From: Streptomyces akebiae
GTDB taxonomy: Bacteria; Actinomycetota; Actinomycetes; Streptomycetales; Streptomycetaceae
Direction of reading: 5' to 3'
Length of the DNA: 64,000 nt
Assembly: GCF_019599145.1 (NCBI RefSeq)
Contig: NZ_CP080647.1
Coordinates: 7,068,001 to 7,132,000 of the forward strand
Each line of letters begins with the position of its first letter. Position 1 is the first letter of the stretch. A program made the position numbers and the translations under genes. Positions 24,144 to 33,318 of the stretch are shown here, in pieces. Under the pieces are notes generated by a model. It was not told where the DNA came from, made no database searches, and saw only the letters and a program-made list of their open reading frames with translations.

Positions 24144-25699
24144 CGCTGAGCGCTCCGGTCGGCGGTCATGGAGTGAGGCTCGCCGTCGAGTGCCTCCTGC
24201 GTGCCCGTGGCCCGGGCATCCTGCTCTCCGCCTGGAGTCGGCAGGGCCGGAGCGCCACCGGCGGGCGGCATGTGCCCGCTGCCGCGTCGTTTGGAGAATA
24301 GGCCGGCTGTCCGGTGCTGCGGCCGGTATTCGTACGCATAGCCATATGTGCTGCCCTCCTCCTTCGACGACGTCATGTTCAGGACCGTACCGAGCACGGA
24401 AGCACCGACCTGCTGCAGTGTGCGAAGGGCTGCGCCGACCTGGTCGCGGCTGGTGCGTGAAGCCCGCACCACCACCAGGTAGCCGTCCACGACGGTGGCG
24501 ATCGCGGACGCGTCCGCCACCGGCAGCACCGGCGGGGTGTCCACCACGACATGGTCGAACTTGTCGGCGAGGCTGCGCAGCACGCTCCTCAACTGGTCGC
24601 TGCCCAGCAGCTCGGTGGGATTGGGCGGCACCGAGCCACTGGTCAGCACCGAGAAGGAGCCCACGGACTGCAGCACTTGGTGCACCTCGGCTTGGCCGAT
24701 CAGCACGGTGGTCAACCCGGCGTCCCGCACCAGCCCCAGGACGCGGGCAGTGGAAGGCCGGCGCAGGTCGGCGTCGACCAGGCACACCGAGGCACCGGTC
24801 TCGGCCAGCGCCGCAGCCAGGTTGATCGCGACACTGGTCTTCCCCTCACGAGGCAGCGGGCTGGTTACCGCGATCACCTTCGGCGGCTGGTCCACGTCCA
24901 CGAACCGCAGACTGGTGCGCAGCCGCCGGAAGCCCTCGGCGCGCAGTCCGTGCAAGTCGTCGAGCAATGCCACGGGATGGCGGGTGGTCCGCGGGTCGTG
25001 CGCGACGCTCCCGAGCACGGGAGGGCCGCCGAACCCGGCCAGGAGCTCGGTGAGACTCTGAAGACTGCGTACCGAGCGATCCATCGACTCCCTGGCCACG
25101 GCGAAACCGGCCCCGAGGGCCAGCCCGGCCATCAGCCCGATGGCGAGGTTCACCGCCGGGCGCGGGGAAAAGGGCACGGAGGGCACGGAGGCCGGTTGGG
25201 TGATGCTCAGCCGCACCGGGGACGTCCTCGCGTCGTCCGGGCGCTCAAGGCCGCGGACCACCTCGGCGAAGCGCTCGGCCACAGCGTTGCTGATGCGCGC
25301 AGCCCGCTCCGGCCGGGTGTCCGTGACGGTGAGCCGGAGCAGCACCGTGTCGGGCTGCGCGGTCGCACTGATGCGACGGCTCAGCTGACTAGGCGTCATG
25401 TCGAGACCCAGTGTCTCCACGACGTGCCGGGACACCATAGGGCTCGCCGCCACCTCCGCGTACGACCGGACCCGAGCCTGGGTGAAGACATTTCCCTGCG
25501 CGAGCTGGAGGGTGTCGGACCCCTCCCGCACGGACACGAAGAGCTTCGCAGTGGCCCGGTACTCGGGGTTCGCCGTGTAGGTGATGAGCGCACCGACCGC
25601 CGTTCCGAGCAGGGCCAGCACGGTGATGGCACGCCAGCGGCGAGAGAGGACTCGTAGGTAGTCGCGCAGGTCCAAGACATCCGTCCCTGATCGGATCAA
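24140..25699 (-). CDS. Wzz-type polysaccharide co-polymerase with BY-kinase domain
   Basis: 519 residues. An N-terminal Wzz domain with membrane helices at about 24-43 and 183-203 flanks an extracytoplasmic part. The cytoplasmic tyrosine-kinase domain follows, with Walker A SPLPREGKTS (Lys287), Walker A' VCLVDADLRRPST, and Walker B HVVVDTPPVLPV. A C-terminal Tyr-containing stretch (YGYAYEYRPQ) is the likely autophosphorylation cluster. This single-chain form is common in actinobacteria. It should regulate EPS chain length, with the LMW phosphatase at 42194 as the likely counter-enzyme. Confidence 0.9.
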   Translation of the reverse strand: MIRSGTDVLDLRDYLRVLSRRWRAITVLALLGTAVGALITYTANPEYRATAKLFVSVREGSDTLQLAQGNVFTQARVRSYAEVAASPMVSRHVVETLGLDMTPSQLSRRISATAQPDTVLLRLTVTDTRPERAARISNAVAERFAEVVRGLERPDDARTSPVRLSITQPASVPSVPFSPRPAVNLAIGLMAGLALGAGFAVARESMDRSVRSLQSLTELLAGFGGPPVLGSVAHDPRTTRHPVALLDDLHGLRAEGFRRLRTSLRFVDVDQPPKVIAVTSPLPREGKTSVAINLAAALAETGASVCLVDADLRRPSTARVLGLVRDAGLTTVLIGQAEVHQVLQSVGSFSVLTSGSVPPNPTELLGSDQLRSVLRSLADKFDHVVVDTPPVLPVADASAIATVVDGYLVVVRASRTSRDQVGAALRTLQQVGASVLGTVLNMTSSKEEGSTYGYAYEYRPQHRTAGLFSKRRGSGHMPPAGGAPALPTPGGEQDARATGTQEALDGEPHSMTADRSAQR

Positions 25700-25863
25700 G
25701 TGAGAGTGCCGCCCTCACCGTACGACACCAATGGTGAAATGAGAGGCATACGCATTAAGTCAAGTAAAGATGGCTGCGATCGCTACATAGGCGAATTAAC
25801 CGGTTTGGCTACCGTACGAGGCGTGTTCCGCTCATCTGCGTCACCCTGCAGCAAGGAGTGCAT
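25700..25863. promoter_or_regulatory. Divergent promoter region of the EPS locus
   Basis: 164 bases between the divergent BY-kinase and gmd genes. The centre (about 25735-25800) is markedly AT-rich for this genome (GCATTAAGTCAAGTAAAG, GGCGAATTAACCGGTTTGG) and should hold promoters in both directions. I cannot assign -10/-35 boxes with confidence. Confidence 0.5.
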
Positions 25864-26955
25864 GTGACTGTCAAGAAGGCGCTCATCACCGGTATCACCG
25901 GCCAGGACGGCTCCTACCTCGCGGAGCTGCTGCTGCAGAAGGGCTATGTGGTGCACGGAATGGTCCGTCGCGCCTCGACCTTCAACACGCAGCGCATCGA
26001 CCATCTCTACCGGGATCCGCACGATCCCGAGGCGCGCATGTTCCTCCATTACGGCGATCTCACCGACGGCACCCGGATCGCCGGCCTCCTGGAGCAGGTC
26101 CAGCCGGACGAGGTCTACCACTTGGCGGCTCAGTCCCACGTCCGGGTCTCCTTCGACGAACCGGAGTTCACGGGTGACAGCACTGCGCTCGGAACGACGC
26201 GGCTGCTGGAGGCCATCAGGACGACGGGCCTTCCCTGCCGCTTCTACCAGGCCTCCAGCTCGGAGATGTTCGGAGCCTCGCCGCCGCCTCAGCACGAGGA
26301 CACGCCCTTCCACCCTCGCTCTCCCTACGGTGTCGCCAAGGTCTACGCCTACTGGGCGACCCGCAACTACCGCGAGGCGTACGGGATGTACGCGGTCAAC
26401 GGCATTCTGTTCAACCACGAGTCCCCTCGCCGTGGCCCCACCTTCGTCACACGCAAGGTGGCCATGGCCGCCGCACGCATCAAGGCGGGTCTGCAGGACG
26501 TCGTCTACCTCGGCAATCTCGACGCCCGACGGGACTGGGGGTACGCGGCCGAGTACGTCGAGGCGATGTGGCTGATGCTGCAACAGGCGGAACCGGATGA
26601 CTATGTGGTCGCCACCGGCGCCAGCCACAGCGTGCGCGACTTCGTTGAACACTGTTTCGCCCATGTCGGTCTTGACTGGCAGGACCACGTGCGGTTCGAC
26701 GAGCGTTATCTGAGGCCCACCGAGGTCGACGACCTGGTCGGTGATGCCACGAAAGCCGAGCGGGTCCTCGGATGGTGCCCGACAGTCCGCGCCCCTGAGC
26801 TGGCCCGTCTCATGGTCGATGCCGAAATCGCGGCGCATGAACCTGCGCCTTCCGCGCTGGACAGCCTGCCCGCGCCCGCCCCGATGCTGCGGATGGAAAG
26901 GCTCTGCCACGATGCGCCCGCCCCCGATACTGCCGGAGAGAGGAACCCCGTGTGA
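25864..26955 (+). CDS. gmd: GDP-mannose 4,6-dehydratase
   Basis: 363 residues from the GTG at 25864; AAGGAG lies 5 bases upstream, so the GTG at 25858 is too close. The family signature is clear: [57 protein letters not shown], the catalytic [26 protein letters not shown] and [16 protein letters not shown]. It makes GDP-4-keto-6-deoxymannose for Fcl. The last bases overlap a GTG of the following gene. Confidence 0.95.
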   Translation: MTVKKALITGITGQDGSYLAELLLQKGYVVHGMVRRASTFNTQRIDHLYRDPHDPEARMFLHYGDLTDGTRIAGLLEQVQPDEVYHLAAQSHVRVSFDEPEFTGDSTALGTTRLLEAIRTTGLPCRFYQASSSEMFGASPPPQHEDTPFHPRSPYGVAKVYAYWATRNYREAYGMYAVNGILFNHESPRRGPTFVTRKVAMAAARIKAGLQDVVYLGNLDARRDWGYAAEYVEAMWLMLQQAEPDDYVVATGASHSVRDFVEHCFAHVGLDWQDHVRFDERYLRPTEVDDLVGDATKAERVLGWCPTVRAPELARLMVDAEIAAHEPAPSALDSLPAPAPMLRMERLCHDAPAPDTAGERNPV

Positions 26956-26996
26956 CCGGCATCGCCACATGGAGACGCGGGCAGCGAGGAAGCAGC

Positions 26997-28181
26997 ATGC
27001 GGACGAGCATCGCCGACCCCTCAAGACCCGGATCCCTCGCCCACTCGGCTCGCGCCAAACGCTGGCACGAACTGCTGCGTTGCTTTCCCGACCTGGCCGA
27101 GATGCGCGTTCTGGATCTCGGCGGGACCCCAGCTTCATGGCGCAGCGCACCCGTCCGGCTGGCGCATGTGGTGACGGTGAATCTCGACCCGCACACCGCC
27201 CGGCAGGCAGAGCCCGGCGTCATCCCGGTCGTGGGAGACGCGTGCGATCCCTTCCTGCCGGCCCACTTGTCGGCCGAGCGATTCGACCTCGTTTACTCGA
27301 ACTCCGTCCTTGAACACGTCGGCGGCCACTACCGGCGGCAGCAGTTCGCCGAAGCGGTGCACCGCCACGGGACCCACCACTGGGTACAGACTCCCTACCG
27401 GTACTTCCCTGTCGAACCGCACTGGCTGTTCCCCGGCCTCCAGTGGTTTCCGGTCCGGGCTCGTATCGCTGTCTCCCAGCACTGGCCGTTCGGACACGTC
27501 CCCCGCGCCGGACGCGCGCAAGCGCTCCGTCATGTTCAGGAAGTCGAGCTTCTGTCGGTGACTGAGATGCGGTCCTACTTCCCCGCCTCCCGCATCTGGA
27601 TCGAACGCTTCGCCGGGCTTCCCAAATCGCTGGTTGCGAGGAAAGCGACGGTGTCAGCCCTTCTCCGAACCCGGGTGAGTCCCACACCCCAAACCAATCG
27701 GTCCGCAGCCCATGACGCAGAGAATGAGCGAGGGAGTAGCGCATCCCATGACAATCCACCAAAGCGAGCAGACGACCCGAACGGCCACCGTCCCTCTGCT
27801 GGGATTCATCCGCAAGCCGATTGCGGGAATTCGCAGGATGCACCCATGGCTCTACCCGGCATGGCCGGCCCTGAACGGGCAGCGCTTCCGTCAGGAGATG
27901 TTCCGCTCCCTGCTTCAGGAGCTCCAGCCACAGGCCGTCTTCGAATCCGGAACCTACCGCGGTGCCACCACGCAATTCCTGTGGCACGTTTCCGGACGTC
28001 CCGTGTACACGGTGGAGAAAGAGCCTGCCTTCGCTCGTCTGGCAGCTCGACGCTTCCGGAACGTCTCGGACATCAGAGTGATCAAGTCGGACTCCAGGAA
28101 GGCGCTCCAGGGACTTCGCGAGAACTCCTCGTTCCCGAAGTCCCGCGTTCTCTTCTATCTCGACGCCCACTGGGAAGATGA
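26997..28181 (+). CDS. SAM-dependent methyltransferase; 3' end probably frameshifted
   Basis: Start chosen at the ATG at 26997 (GAGGAAG site); a GTG at 26952 overlapping the gmd stop is possible. Class I methyltransferase features: MRVLDLGGTPASW (motif I), VTVNLDP, VVGDACDPF, FDLVYSNSVLEHVGG and QTPYRYFPVEPHWLFPGLQW. Recognisable sequence ends near 27650 (SLVARKATVSALL). The frame then runs on to 28181, overlapping the next real gene by over 430 bases with meaningless sequence, which points to a small indel that removed the native stop near 27650. The product may methylate an EPS sugar. Confidence 0.7.
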   Translation: MRTSIADPSRPGSLAHSARAKRWHELLRCFPDLAEMRVLDLGGTPASWRSAPVRLAHVVTVNLDPHTARQAEPGVIPVVGDACDPFLPAHLSAERFDLVYSNSVLEHVGGHYRRQQFAEAVHRHGTHHWVQTPYRYFPVEPHWLFPGLQWFPVRARIAVSQHWPFGHVPRAGRAQALRHVQEVELLSVTEMRSYFPASRIWIERFAGLPKSLVARKATVSALLRTRVSPTPQTNRSAAHDAENERGSSASHDNPPKRADDPNGHRPSAGIHPQADCGNSQDAPMALPGMAGPERAALPSGDVPLPASGAPATGRLRIRNLPRCHHAIPVARFRTSRVHGGERACLRSSGSSTLPERLGHQSDQVGLQEGAPGTSRELLVPEVPRSLLSRRPLGR

Positions 28182-28503
28182 TCTGCCCCTCCGCGAAGAG
28201 GTGGCTGTCATCACCGACAGTTGGACGGACTCGTTGATCCTGATCGACGACTTCAAGGTTCCCGATGACCCCGGCTATGGGTTCGACACATACGCGGAGA
28301 CACAGCTGTCGGTCGAGTACCTGGGCAATGCGGTCGGGGAGTACAAGGTCTTCTGGCCGAACTGTCCATCGGGCGAGGAAACCGGCGCACGTCGCGGCTG
28401 CGTACTGCTGGCGGCTCCGACCCTCGCCGACAGGATGGCAGCGCTGGATGCCGTGCGGAGCATGGACGACGGTGTGCCACTGTGCCGTGCGGGCAGCCGG
28501 TGA
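27748..28503 (+). CDS. Class I SAM-dependent methyltransferase
   Basis: 251 residues from the ATG at 27748, which has GAGGGAG upstream; ATGs at 27712 and 27724 have no site. It reads QAVFESGTYRGATTQFLWHV (motif I variant), VYTVEKEPAFARLAARRF, VLFYLDAHWEDDLPLREEV and LILIDDFKVPDDPGYGFD. The LDAHW and DDF pattern is seen in bacterial methyltransferases near glycosyltransferase loci. It lies inside the EPS gene series and may decorate the repeat unit or its precursor. Confidence 0.8.
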   Translation: MTIHQSEQTTRTATVPLLGFIRKPIAGIRRMHPWLYPAWPALNGQRFRQEMFRSLLQELQPQAVFESGTYRGATTQFLWHVSGRPVYTVEKEPAFARLAARRFRNVSDIRVIKSDSRKALQGLRENSSFPKSRVLFYLDAHWEDDLPLREEVAVITDSWTDSLILIDDFKVPDDPGYGFDTYAETQLSVEYLGNAVGEYKVFWPNCPSGEETGARRGCVLLAAPTLADRMAALDAVRSMDDGVPLCRAGSR

Positions 28504-28624
28504 GCGCAGTCGCTGCACACCGGGCCGCCGACGGCACCAGGGGTACCGGTCATGCTGGCTTGCGGTGTCGGCTCGCATGGCTGAGCAGAGCACCCGGCAG
28601 AGCCGCAACCGGTAGGGAGTGAGC

Positions 28625-30127
28625 GTGACTGTCAGGGCGGCTCCCGTCGACGCCGAGGAGGCGAATGCCTCAGCGGCTCACACCCTTCCTGCGAGTCGGC
28701 CATTCTCATCGGCTTCCCGGCGTACACGTCACGCGATCGCAGGCACTATGGCCGTCATTTTGCTCCTGGCCGGGGGACGCTGGGTATCCCATATCGCGAT
28801 TGGTCCCGTCTACATCGCCGACGTACTGCTGGCTGCCGCCGTTCTGCACACGGTGTGTTCCCGCCTCCTGGTCAAGCATCACTCGGGTAGCAACCAGGGG
28901 CCCGGTGTCCTGGTCGGACTGGTGGTTCTCGCCACGCTGGTTCGCGTCATCTCGTCCGAGGGGGAGGCGCTACTGATCGCACGCGACGCGGCGCCTTTCG
29001 TCTATGTGGCCGTCGCCTACCTCTCGGCAAGGGGATATCTCCTTGCGAGTGAGCCCGACCGGCGGCGGACGGCCCGGCTTGTCCACGGTGCACTGGTGAT
29101 CCACTTGTGCTGGGTGGCGTGCGTAGTTCTGGTGCCCGACCTCTCATCGGCGCTCAGCGAGTCCTGGAGCGGTCCGACCCCGGAAGTGAGATCGGATCTC
29201 GACACAGCGTTGCTCGGCATCCTGGCGGGAGTGTCGATCCTTCGGTTCCGCCGCAAGGAGGGGACCTGGATGAGTGCATCGCTGGCCGGAGCCTCAGTGG
29301 CTCTGGCTCTCACCATGCACTCCAGAGCAGGTCTGCTTGCCTGCGGCATCTGCGTCGTGGCCGCTATGGCTGGCGGTGCCAACAGGAACGCCAGGGCTTC
29401 GGTTCGCACGGTGGCTCTCGGTGTGTCGGCGGTGATCCTGCTGATGGTGCTGCTTCCGAGCAGCCCGGCCGCTCAGCGCCTGATCGCGACTGTGGACCGG
29501 ACAGCAGCCTCTCAGACGCTCGCCGTCAGTGCCGAAGGGACCTCGAACGCAAGGAAGGTGGCGTGGGAAAGGGTCATCAGATTCACGCTCGCCGACCCGG
29601 CCCGGGTAATGATCGGTGTCGGCTTCGGACCCGACTTTCTGAAGGACGCGGATGCAGATGTGGCGCTGGGTTCGCAGACCTACCAGGGAGTACGTTCCCC
29701 GCACAACTACCTCCTGACCGTTTTTGCGCGGCTCGGTCTCCTCGGACTGACCGTGATCGTCGCGCTTCTGGCCACAGTCCTCGCCGCCGCGATCAGGGAG
29801 CTGTGGGCACGACATCAGCCGGACGAACTCACGTTCATGTGTGTGCTCGTGGTGATGTCCTTGTTCGTCATCGCGATGCTGGGCGTTGTGTTGGAGTCTC
29901 CGTTCGGCGCAGTCCCCTTCTTCTGGGCCGGGGGAGTACTCCTGGCTCGCAGCCATCGGCGGCGACGCTCTTTGGCGAGAACAGCTCACGTGGCCCCGTC
30001 AGTCCCATACCGAGGGCGGCGCCTCATCGAAGCCCCTCCGGAGGGCGCCGGATCCCTGGCAGTGGTGGCCGAGTCGGCTCCTCCCCTCCCCATGGAGCCG
30101 ACTGCACGGGCTGTACATCAGCGGTGA
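28625..30127 (+). CDS. wzy: Wzy/O-antigen ligase-type polymerase
   Basis: 500 residues from the GTG at 28625 (GGGAG site). A polytopic membrane protein with about ten to twelve helices. It has the O-antigen ligase/polymerase pattern, including a periplasmic loop with IGVGFGPDFL and GVRSPHNYLLTVFARLGLLG, the H-N-x-x-L motif of Wzy_C/WaaL. The last ~60 residues are polar and cytoplasmic. It should polymerise repeat units exported by the Wzx flippase encoded 22 bases downstream. Symbol assigned by role. Confidence 0.8.
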   Translation: MTVRAAPVDAEEANASAAHTLPASRPFSSASRRTRHAIAGTMAVILLLAGGRWVSHIAIGPVYIADVLLAAAVLHTVCSRLLVKHHSGSNQGPGVLVGLVVLATLVRVISSEGEALLIARDAAPFVYVAVAYLSARGYLLASEPDRRRTARLVHGALVIHLCWVACVVLVPDLSSALSESWSGPTPEVRSDLDTALLGILAGVSILRFRRKEGTWMSASLAGASVALALTMHSRAGLLACGICVVAAMAGGANRNARASVRTVALGVSAVILLMVLLPSSPAAQRLIATVDRTAASQTLAVSAEGTSNARKVAWERVIRFTLADPARVMIGVGFGPDFLKDADADVALGSQTYQGVRSPHNYLLTVFARLGLLGLTVIVALLATVLAAAIRELWARHQPDELTFMCVLVVMSLFVIAMLGVVLESPFGAVPFFWAGGVLLARSHRRRRSLARTAHVAPSVPYRGRRLIEAPPEGAGSLAVVAESAPPLPMEPTARAVHQR

Positions 30128-30149
30128 CCGGCCACAGGAAGTGACATCG

Positions 30150-31493
30150 ATGAGCTCATCGCCCCGTGAAAGCTCGGAGACCGAGGCCCCCGACGTGTCC
30201 GCAGTCGGATCCAGGCCCTCTCTACAGGCCGTCCTGAGATCGTTAGCCGCAAAGGCCGTTGTGCTCGTTCTGGGGGGAGCCGCCACCCTGCTGTCGGCGC
30301 GCAGTGTGGTCGAGACTCTCGGAATTGCCGGCTATGCGCTCGTCGCCCTGGTCAGTACGTTGCCGACCCTGCTCGCGGTCTGCGACCTCGGGGTCGGAGC
30401 CGCCGTGATCGACGCCTTCTCCAGCCGTGACCGCGAGCACATGCTCCGCACCATCACCGCGGGCGCCCGGACACTTCTGTGTGCAGGCTCAACCATTGCC
30501 GTGTGCGGAGTCCTGACGGCCGCCTCGGGAGCGACCGACTCACTGCTCGACAGCGCGTCCGGAGCGGATGTCGCCCCCTGCATCGCCGTCGTTGCCGTGC
30601 TGTTCGGCTGCAGCCTGCCTCTCAGCCTGGGCGGATCGGTGCTCGCGGGCCTGGGCCGCTATCACTTCGCCGTGCTGCTGCAAGGGGCCGGCACGCTGCT
30701 CGCATTGACCGTCGTACTGCTCGGTGCCGCGTATGACGCGCCTCCGGCGGTCTTCGTCGCATCTGTGCTCGTCGGACAGTGTGCCGCCGGAGCGGCCAGC
30801 CTGATGCTGGCCGGCCGCATGCTGAGGCTGCGCTTGCTCCGTGTCGTGCTCTTTCCGCTTCGTCGCTCACCAGGCACCCGAATCATGCAACTGGCAGGAC
30901 CTATGGCTGTGATCAAGGTGACCTCCGCCGTCGCCTATGGTGCGGATCGCCTTGTCCTCAGCAGTGTCGCGCCCCCTGTCGCCGTGGCCGTCTATTCGGC
31001 GGGAGCCCAGCTCTACGCTCCTGCCTCCGCGCTCGTTGCAGCGGCGGCGCTGCCGCTGTGGCGAATGTTCAGTAGGCATCGTCGTACCTCCCCGCAGGCA
31101 CCGCGTCGCCAACTGCTGCAACTCACGGCGTATTTCACCGCGGGCGGCCTAGTGATCAGTGTCCTGCTGGTGACCGCCGGCCCGACTGTGGCGAGTTGGA
31201 TGCTGCACGACCGTGCTGCCGTCGGGCCGGGGCTGATGGCTGCCTTTTCCGCCTTGCTCCTCACCCACGCGGTGAACTACCCCGTGGCGATGTGGTTCTC
31301 GGATCCGGCAGGTCTCCGCTTCCAGGCTGTGCGTGCCGTCCTCATAGCCGTCGTCAACCTGGCGGTGTCGATTCCGCTGGCCTACTTCATGGGACCCGCA
31401 GGACCTGTGCTCGCCTCCGCCGGTGCCCACTTTCTGTGTGTGACCGTCCCCTGTCATCGCAGGGTCTTCAGTCGTCGTGGCAGGGCAGCGTAG
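30150..31493 (+). CDS. wzx: Wzx-type polysaccharide flippase
   Basis: 447 residues from the ATG at 30150 (AGGAAG upstream). About twelve to fourteen membrane helices with the MOP/MATE-like polysaccharide transporter pattern: SLAAKAVVLVLGGAATLLSA, GYALVALVSTLPTLLAVCDLG, LAGPMAVIKVTSAVAYGADR and AVYSAGAQLYAPASALVAAA. It should flip lipid-linked repeat units to the outside. It is the last plus-strand gene of this run; the next genes converge on it. Confidence 0.8.
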   Translation: MSSSPRESSETEAPDVSAVGSRPSLQAVLRSLAAKAVVLVLGGAATLLSARSVVETLGIAGYALVALVSTLPTLLAVCDLGVGAAVIDAFSSRDREHMLRTITAGARTLLCAGSTIAVCGVLTAASGATDSLLDSASGADVAPCIAVVAVLFGCSLPLSLGGSVLAGLGRYHFAVLLQGAGTLLALTVVLLGAAYDAPPAVFVASVLVGQCAAGAASLMLAGRMLRLRLLRVVLFPLRRSPGTRIMQLAGPMAVIKVTSAVAYGADRLVLSSVAPPVAVAVYSAGAQLYAPASALVAAAALPLWRMFSRHRRTSPQAPRRQLLQLTAYFTAGGLVISVLLVTAGPTVASWMLHDRAAVGPGLMAAFSALLLTHAVNYPVAMWFSDPAGLRFQAVRAVLIAVVNLAVSIPLAYFMGPAGPVLASAGAHFLCVTVPCHRRVFSRRGRAA

Positions 31494-31583
31494 TGCCGGC
31501 ATCGGAACGCCGTCCCGATGCCTCGGCGGAGCCGTTGACGGATTCCTCGGGCGTCCACACGGGTGTCCCGCGGGCGCGTGGAG

Positions 31584-32513
31584 TCAGGTGACCTTGAGGC
31601 CCAGCTTCGAGGCGACGTGGTCGCGGAATTCGCCTACCCGTCGGATGCTCGCCGCGGGGGCCGAAGCGAAGTAGGACCGGAGTGCTTGGTCGACCTCTGG
31701 CTGAGGGCAGCCGATACGCGTGGCAAGCTGTGCCAAGGTCCCCTGCGGTTCGGTCAGTTCACGGACCACAGCCCTCGCCTTGATCCATCGGAGGTGCCCA
31801 CCCGCCTGGACGAGGTAGTGAATGACGTCTCGCAAGGGACGCTGGGCCAGTGACGCGCACTCCCAGTCGACGATGCCCAGCCCTTGGGGAGTTCTGAGGA
31901 TGTTCCAGGGCGCCAAGTCGCCGTGCCTCAACGAGCACGTGCCGTTGCCCGGTCTGCCGAGTGCCGCCGTGATGTCCAGCAGCTCGTCGCGGGAGAGCAG
32001 TCCCGCCTGGCGGCAGTTCGACCAGGCCCGACTCATCACCACGAAGTGGTCCCCCACGAAGTCCGCGAAGAGGAGTTCGGGGATCTTGAACGGAAGCCCC
32101 ATCGAGGGGAGTTCTGTGAGGACTTCCCCTTCGTTCTGGAGACGCCGGTCATCGCCGTTGCCAACCTTGAGCACATAGCGAGGGCGGCCAGAAGCAGAGA
32201 GGGCGGCAACGCATCTTCCCGGCGTGGACGAGTGCATGAAGGCCATGCCGTCGACGTCCTTGGGCAACGCGTGGAGGAAGGTGTCCGCGAAGGCCAGCGG
32301 ATTTTCGACCTTGGGCCCGATCTGCATGCGCATCATGAGCTGGTCGAAGAGGGCGGCCGCACGGCCGACAGGTCGCAAGGGCCGATCGATGACGCGCGCG
32401 GCTGCCGTGCCGTGTCGTCCGCCCGTGCTCCGCAACTCGATACGCCGGCCCAGTGGGCCGGCGCGCAACAGCCCGCGCTGCCAGGTGAACTGCGAAACGT
32501 CCACCTTCGTCAT
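31584..32513 (-). CDS. Phosphotransferase (APH/choline-kinase-like fold) protein
   Basis: 309 residues from the ATG at 32513, which overlaps the stop of the preceding methyltransferase gene. The kinase signature is near residue 200-225: SLRHGDLAPWNILRTPQGLG (catalytic loop HGDxxxxN) and IVDWECAS (Mg-binding D). An upstream YVLKVGNGDDRRLQNEGEVL has the ATP-binding Lys and Glu. It may phosphorylate a sugar or other small molecule for the polysaccharide. Substrate unknown. Confidence 0.75.
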   Translation of the reverse strand: MTKVDVSQFTWQRGLLRAGPLGRRIELRSTGGRHGTAAARVIDRPLRPVGRAAALFDQLMMRMQIGPKVENPLAFADTFLHALPKDVDGMAFMHSSTPGRCVAALSASGRPRYVLKVGNGDDRRLQNEGEVLTELPSMGLPFKIPELLFADFVGDHFVVMSRAWSNCRQAGLLSRDELLDITAALGRPGNGTCSLRHGDLAPWNILRTPQGLGIVDWECASLAQRPLRDVIHYLVQAGGHLRWIKARAVVRELTEPQGTLAQLATRIGCPQPEVDQALRSYFASAPAASIRRVGEFRDHVASKLGLKVT

Positions 32514-33259
32514 CTCACAGCCCTCGCCATGTAGAGCTGCTCGACCATCAGTCCTCCGGTGATCCTCTGCAGAGGCGGCCTGCATGCGACCGCATCGGCC
32601 CTTCTCAGAGCCGCAGCAGGCAGATTCCGGTGCAGGACGGGAGGGAAGGCCGAGAAGCCGCGGCGGGATTCGACCCGGAATCCGGATGCGTGCAGAAGTT
32701 CGATGATGTCCCTGTGCCGCAGCTCGTTCGGGCGCTCCGGCCTGCTCTTGGGCACGCGTACGGCGATGGACCGCAGACTGGGACAGTGCCCATGGTTGTT
32801 CAGGATGAGGAGAGCACCTGGCTCCATGTGCTGCCTGATCTTGCGGAGAACAGGCACCCTGACCTCTTCAGGCGCATTCAGAAGAAATCGAAAGACAGTG
32901 ACGGCATCGTACGGGCCTGCCAGCAGGTTCTCGGTGAGTACGCAGCCGGTCCTGATGAGTGCTTCGGGGCTGGCCTCGGCCGCGTGCTTGGCCATCTCCG
33001 CCGAGATGTCAACGCCCGTCAACTCGTCCGCCACGCCTTCCAGTCCTCGCAGAATGCGGCCGGTTCCACAGGCGAAGTCGAGAACCCTGAGGCATCCGCG
33101 ACGTGCCCGCTCACTCCGAAGCACGTCCAGGAGGACAGGCCTTTCAAGACGCCACACATGGTCGTCGTAGCTACCCTCGTCGTACTGGCGATTGTAACGT
33201 TCCACCCGTTCCTCGTCGACGAACTTGGTTTCATAGTTGCTCCAGCCTGAACGCATCAT
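32510..33259 (-). CDS. SAM-dependent methyltransferase
   Basis: 249 residues. Class I motifs: CLRVLDFACGTGRILRGLE (motif I), LTGVDISAEMAKHAAEAS (motif II), LAGPYDAVTVFRFLLNAP (motif IV) and MEPGALLILNNHGHCPS (post-motif). Translationally coupled (ATGA) to the downstream kinase-like gene. Likely modifies a sugar or lipid intermediate of the EPS pathway. Confidence 0.85.
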   Translation of the reverse strand: MMRSGWSNYETKFVDEERVERYNRQYDEGSYDDHVWRLERPVLLDVLRSERARRGCLRVLDFACGTGRILRGLEGVADELTGVDISAEMAKHAAEASPEALIRTGCVLTENLLAGPYDAVTVFRFLLNAPEEVRVPVLRKIRQHMEPGALLILNNHGHCPSLRSIAVRVPKSRPERPNELRHRDIIELLHASGFRVESRRGFSAFPPVLHRNLPAAALRRADAVACRPPLQRITGGLMVEQLYMARAVR

Positions 33260-33296
33260 GCAGGACCCTCTTCTTGTCGGTCACAGTGGGAATTTC

Positions 33297-33318
33297 GGTT
33301 TCCTCTCAAGAGGAAACC
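33297..33318 (-). terminator. Inverted repeat at the end of the GT2 gene
   Basis: GGTTTCCTCT and its complement form a 10-bp stem with a CA apex, overlapping the last codons of the GT2 gene. It may attenuate transcription before the methyltransferase/kinase pair. Confidence 0.4.

Noticed and set aside
25783..27150. 455-codon minus-strand frame
   Set aside because: Antisense to gmd, which is certain.
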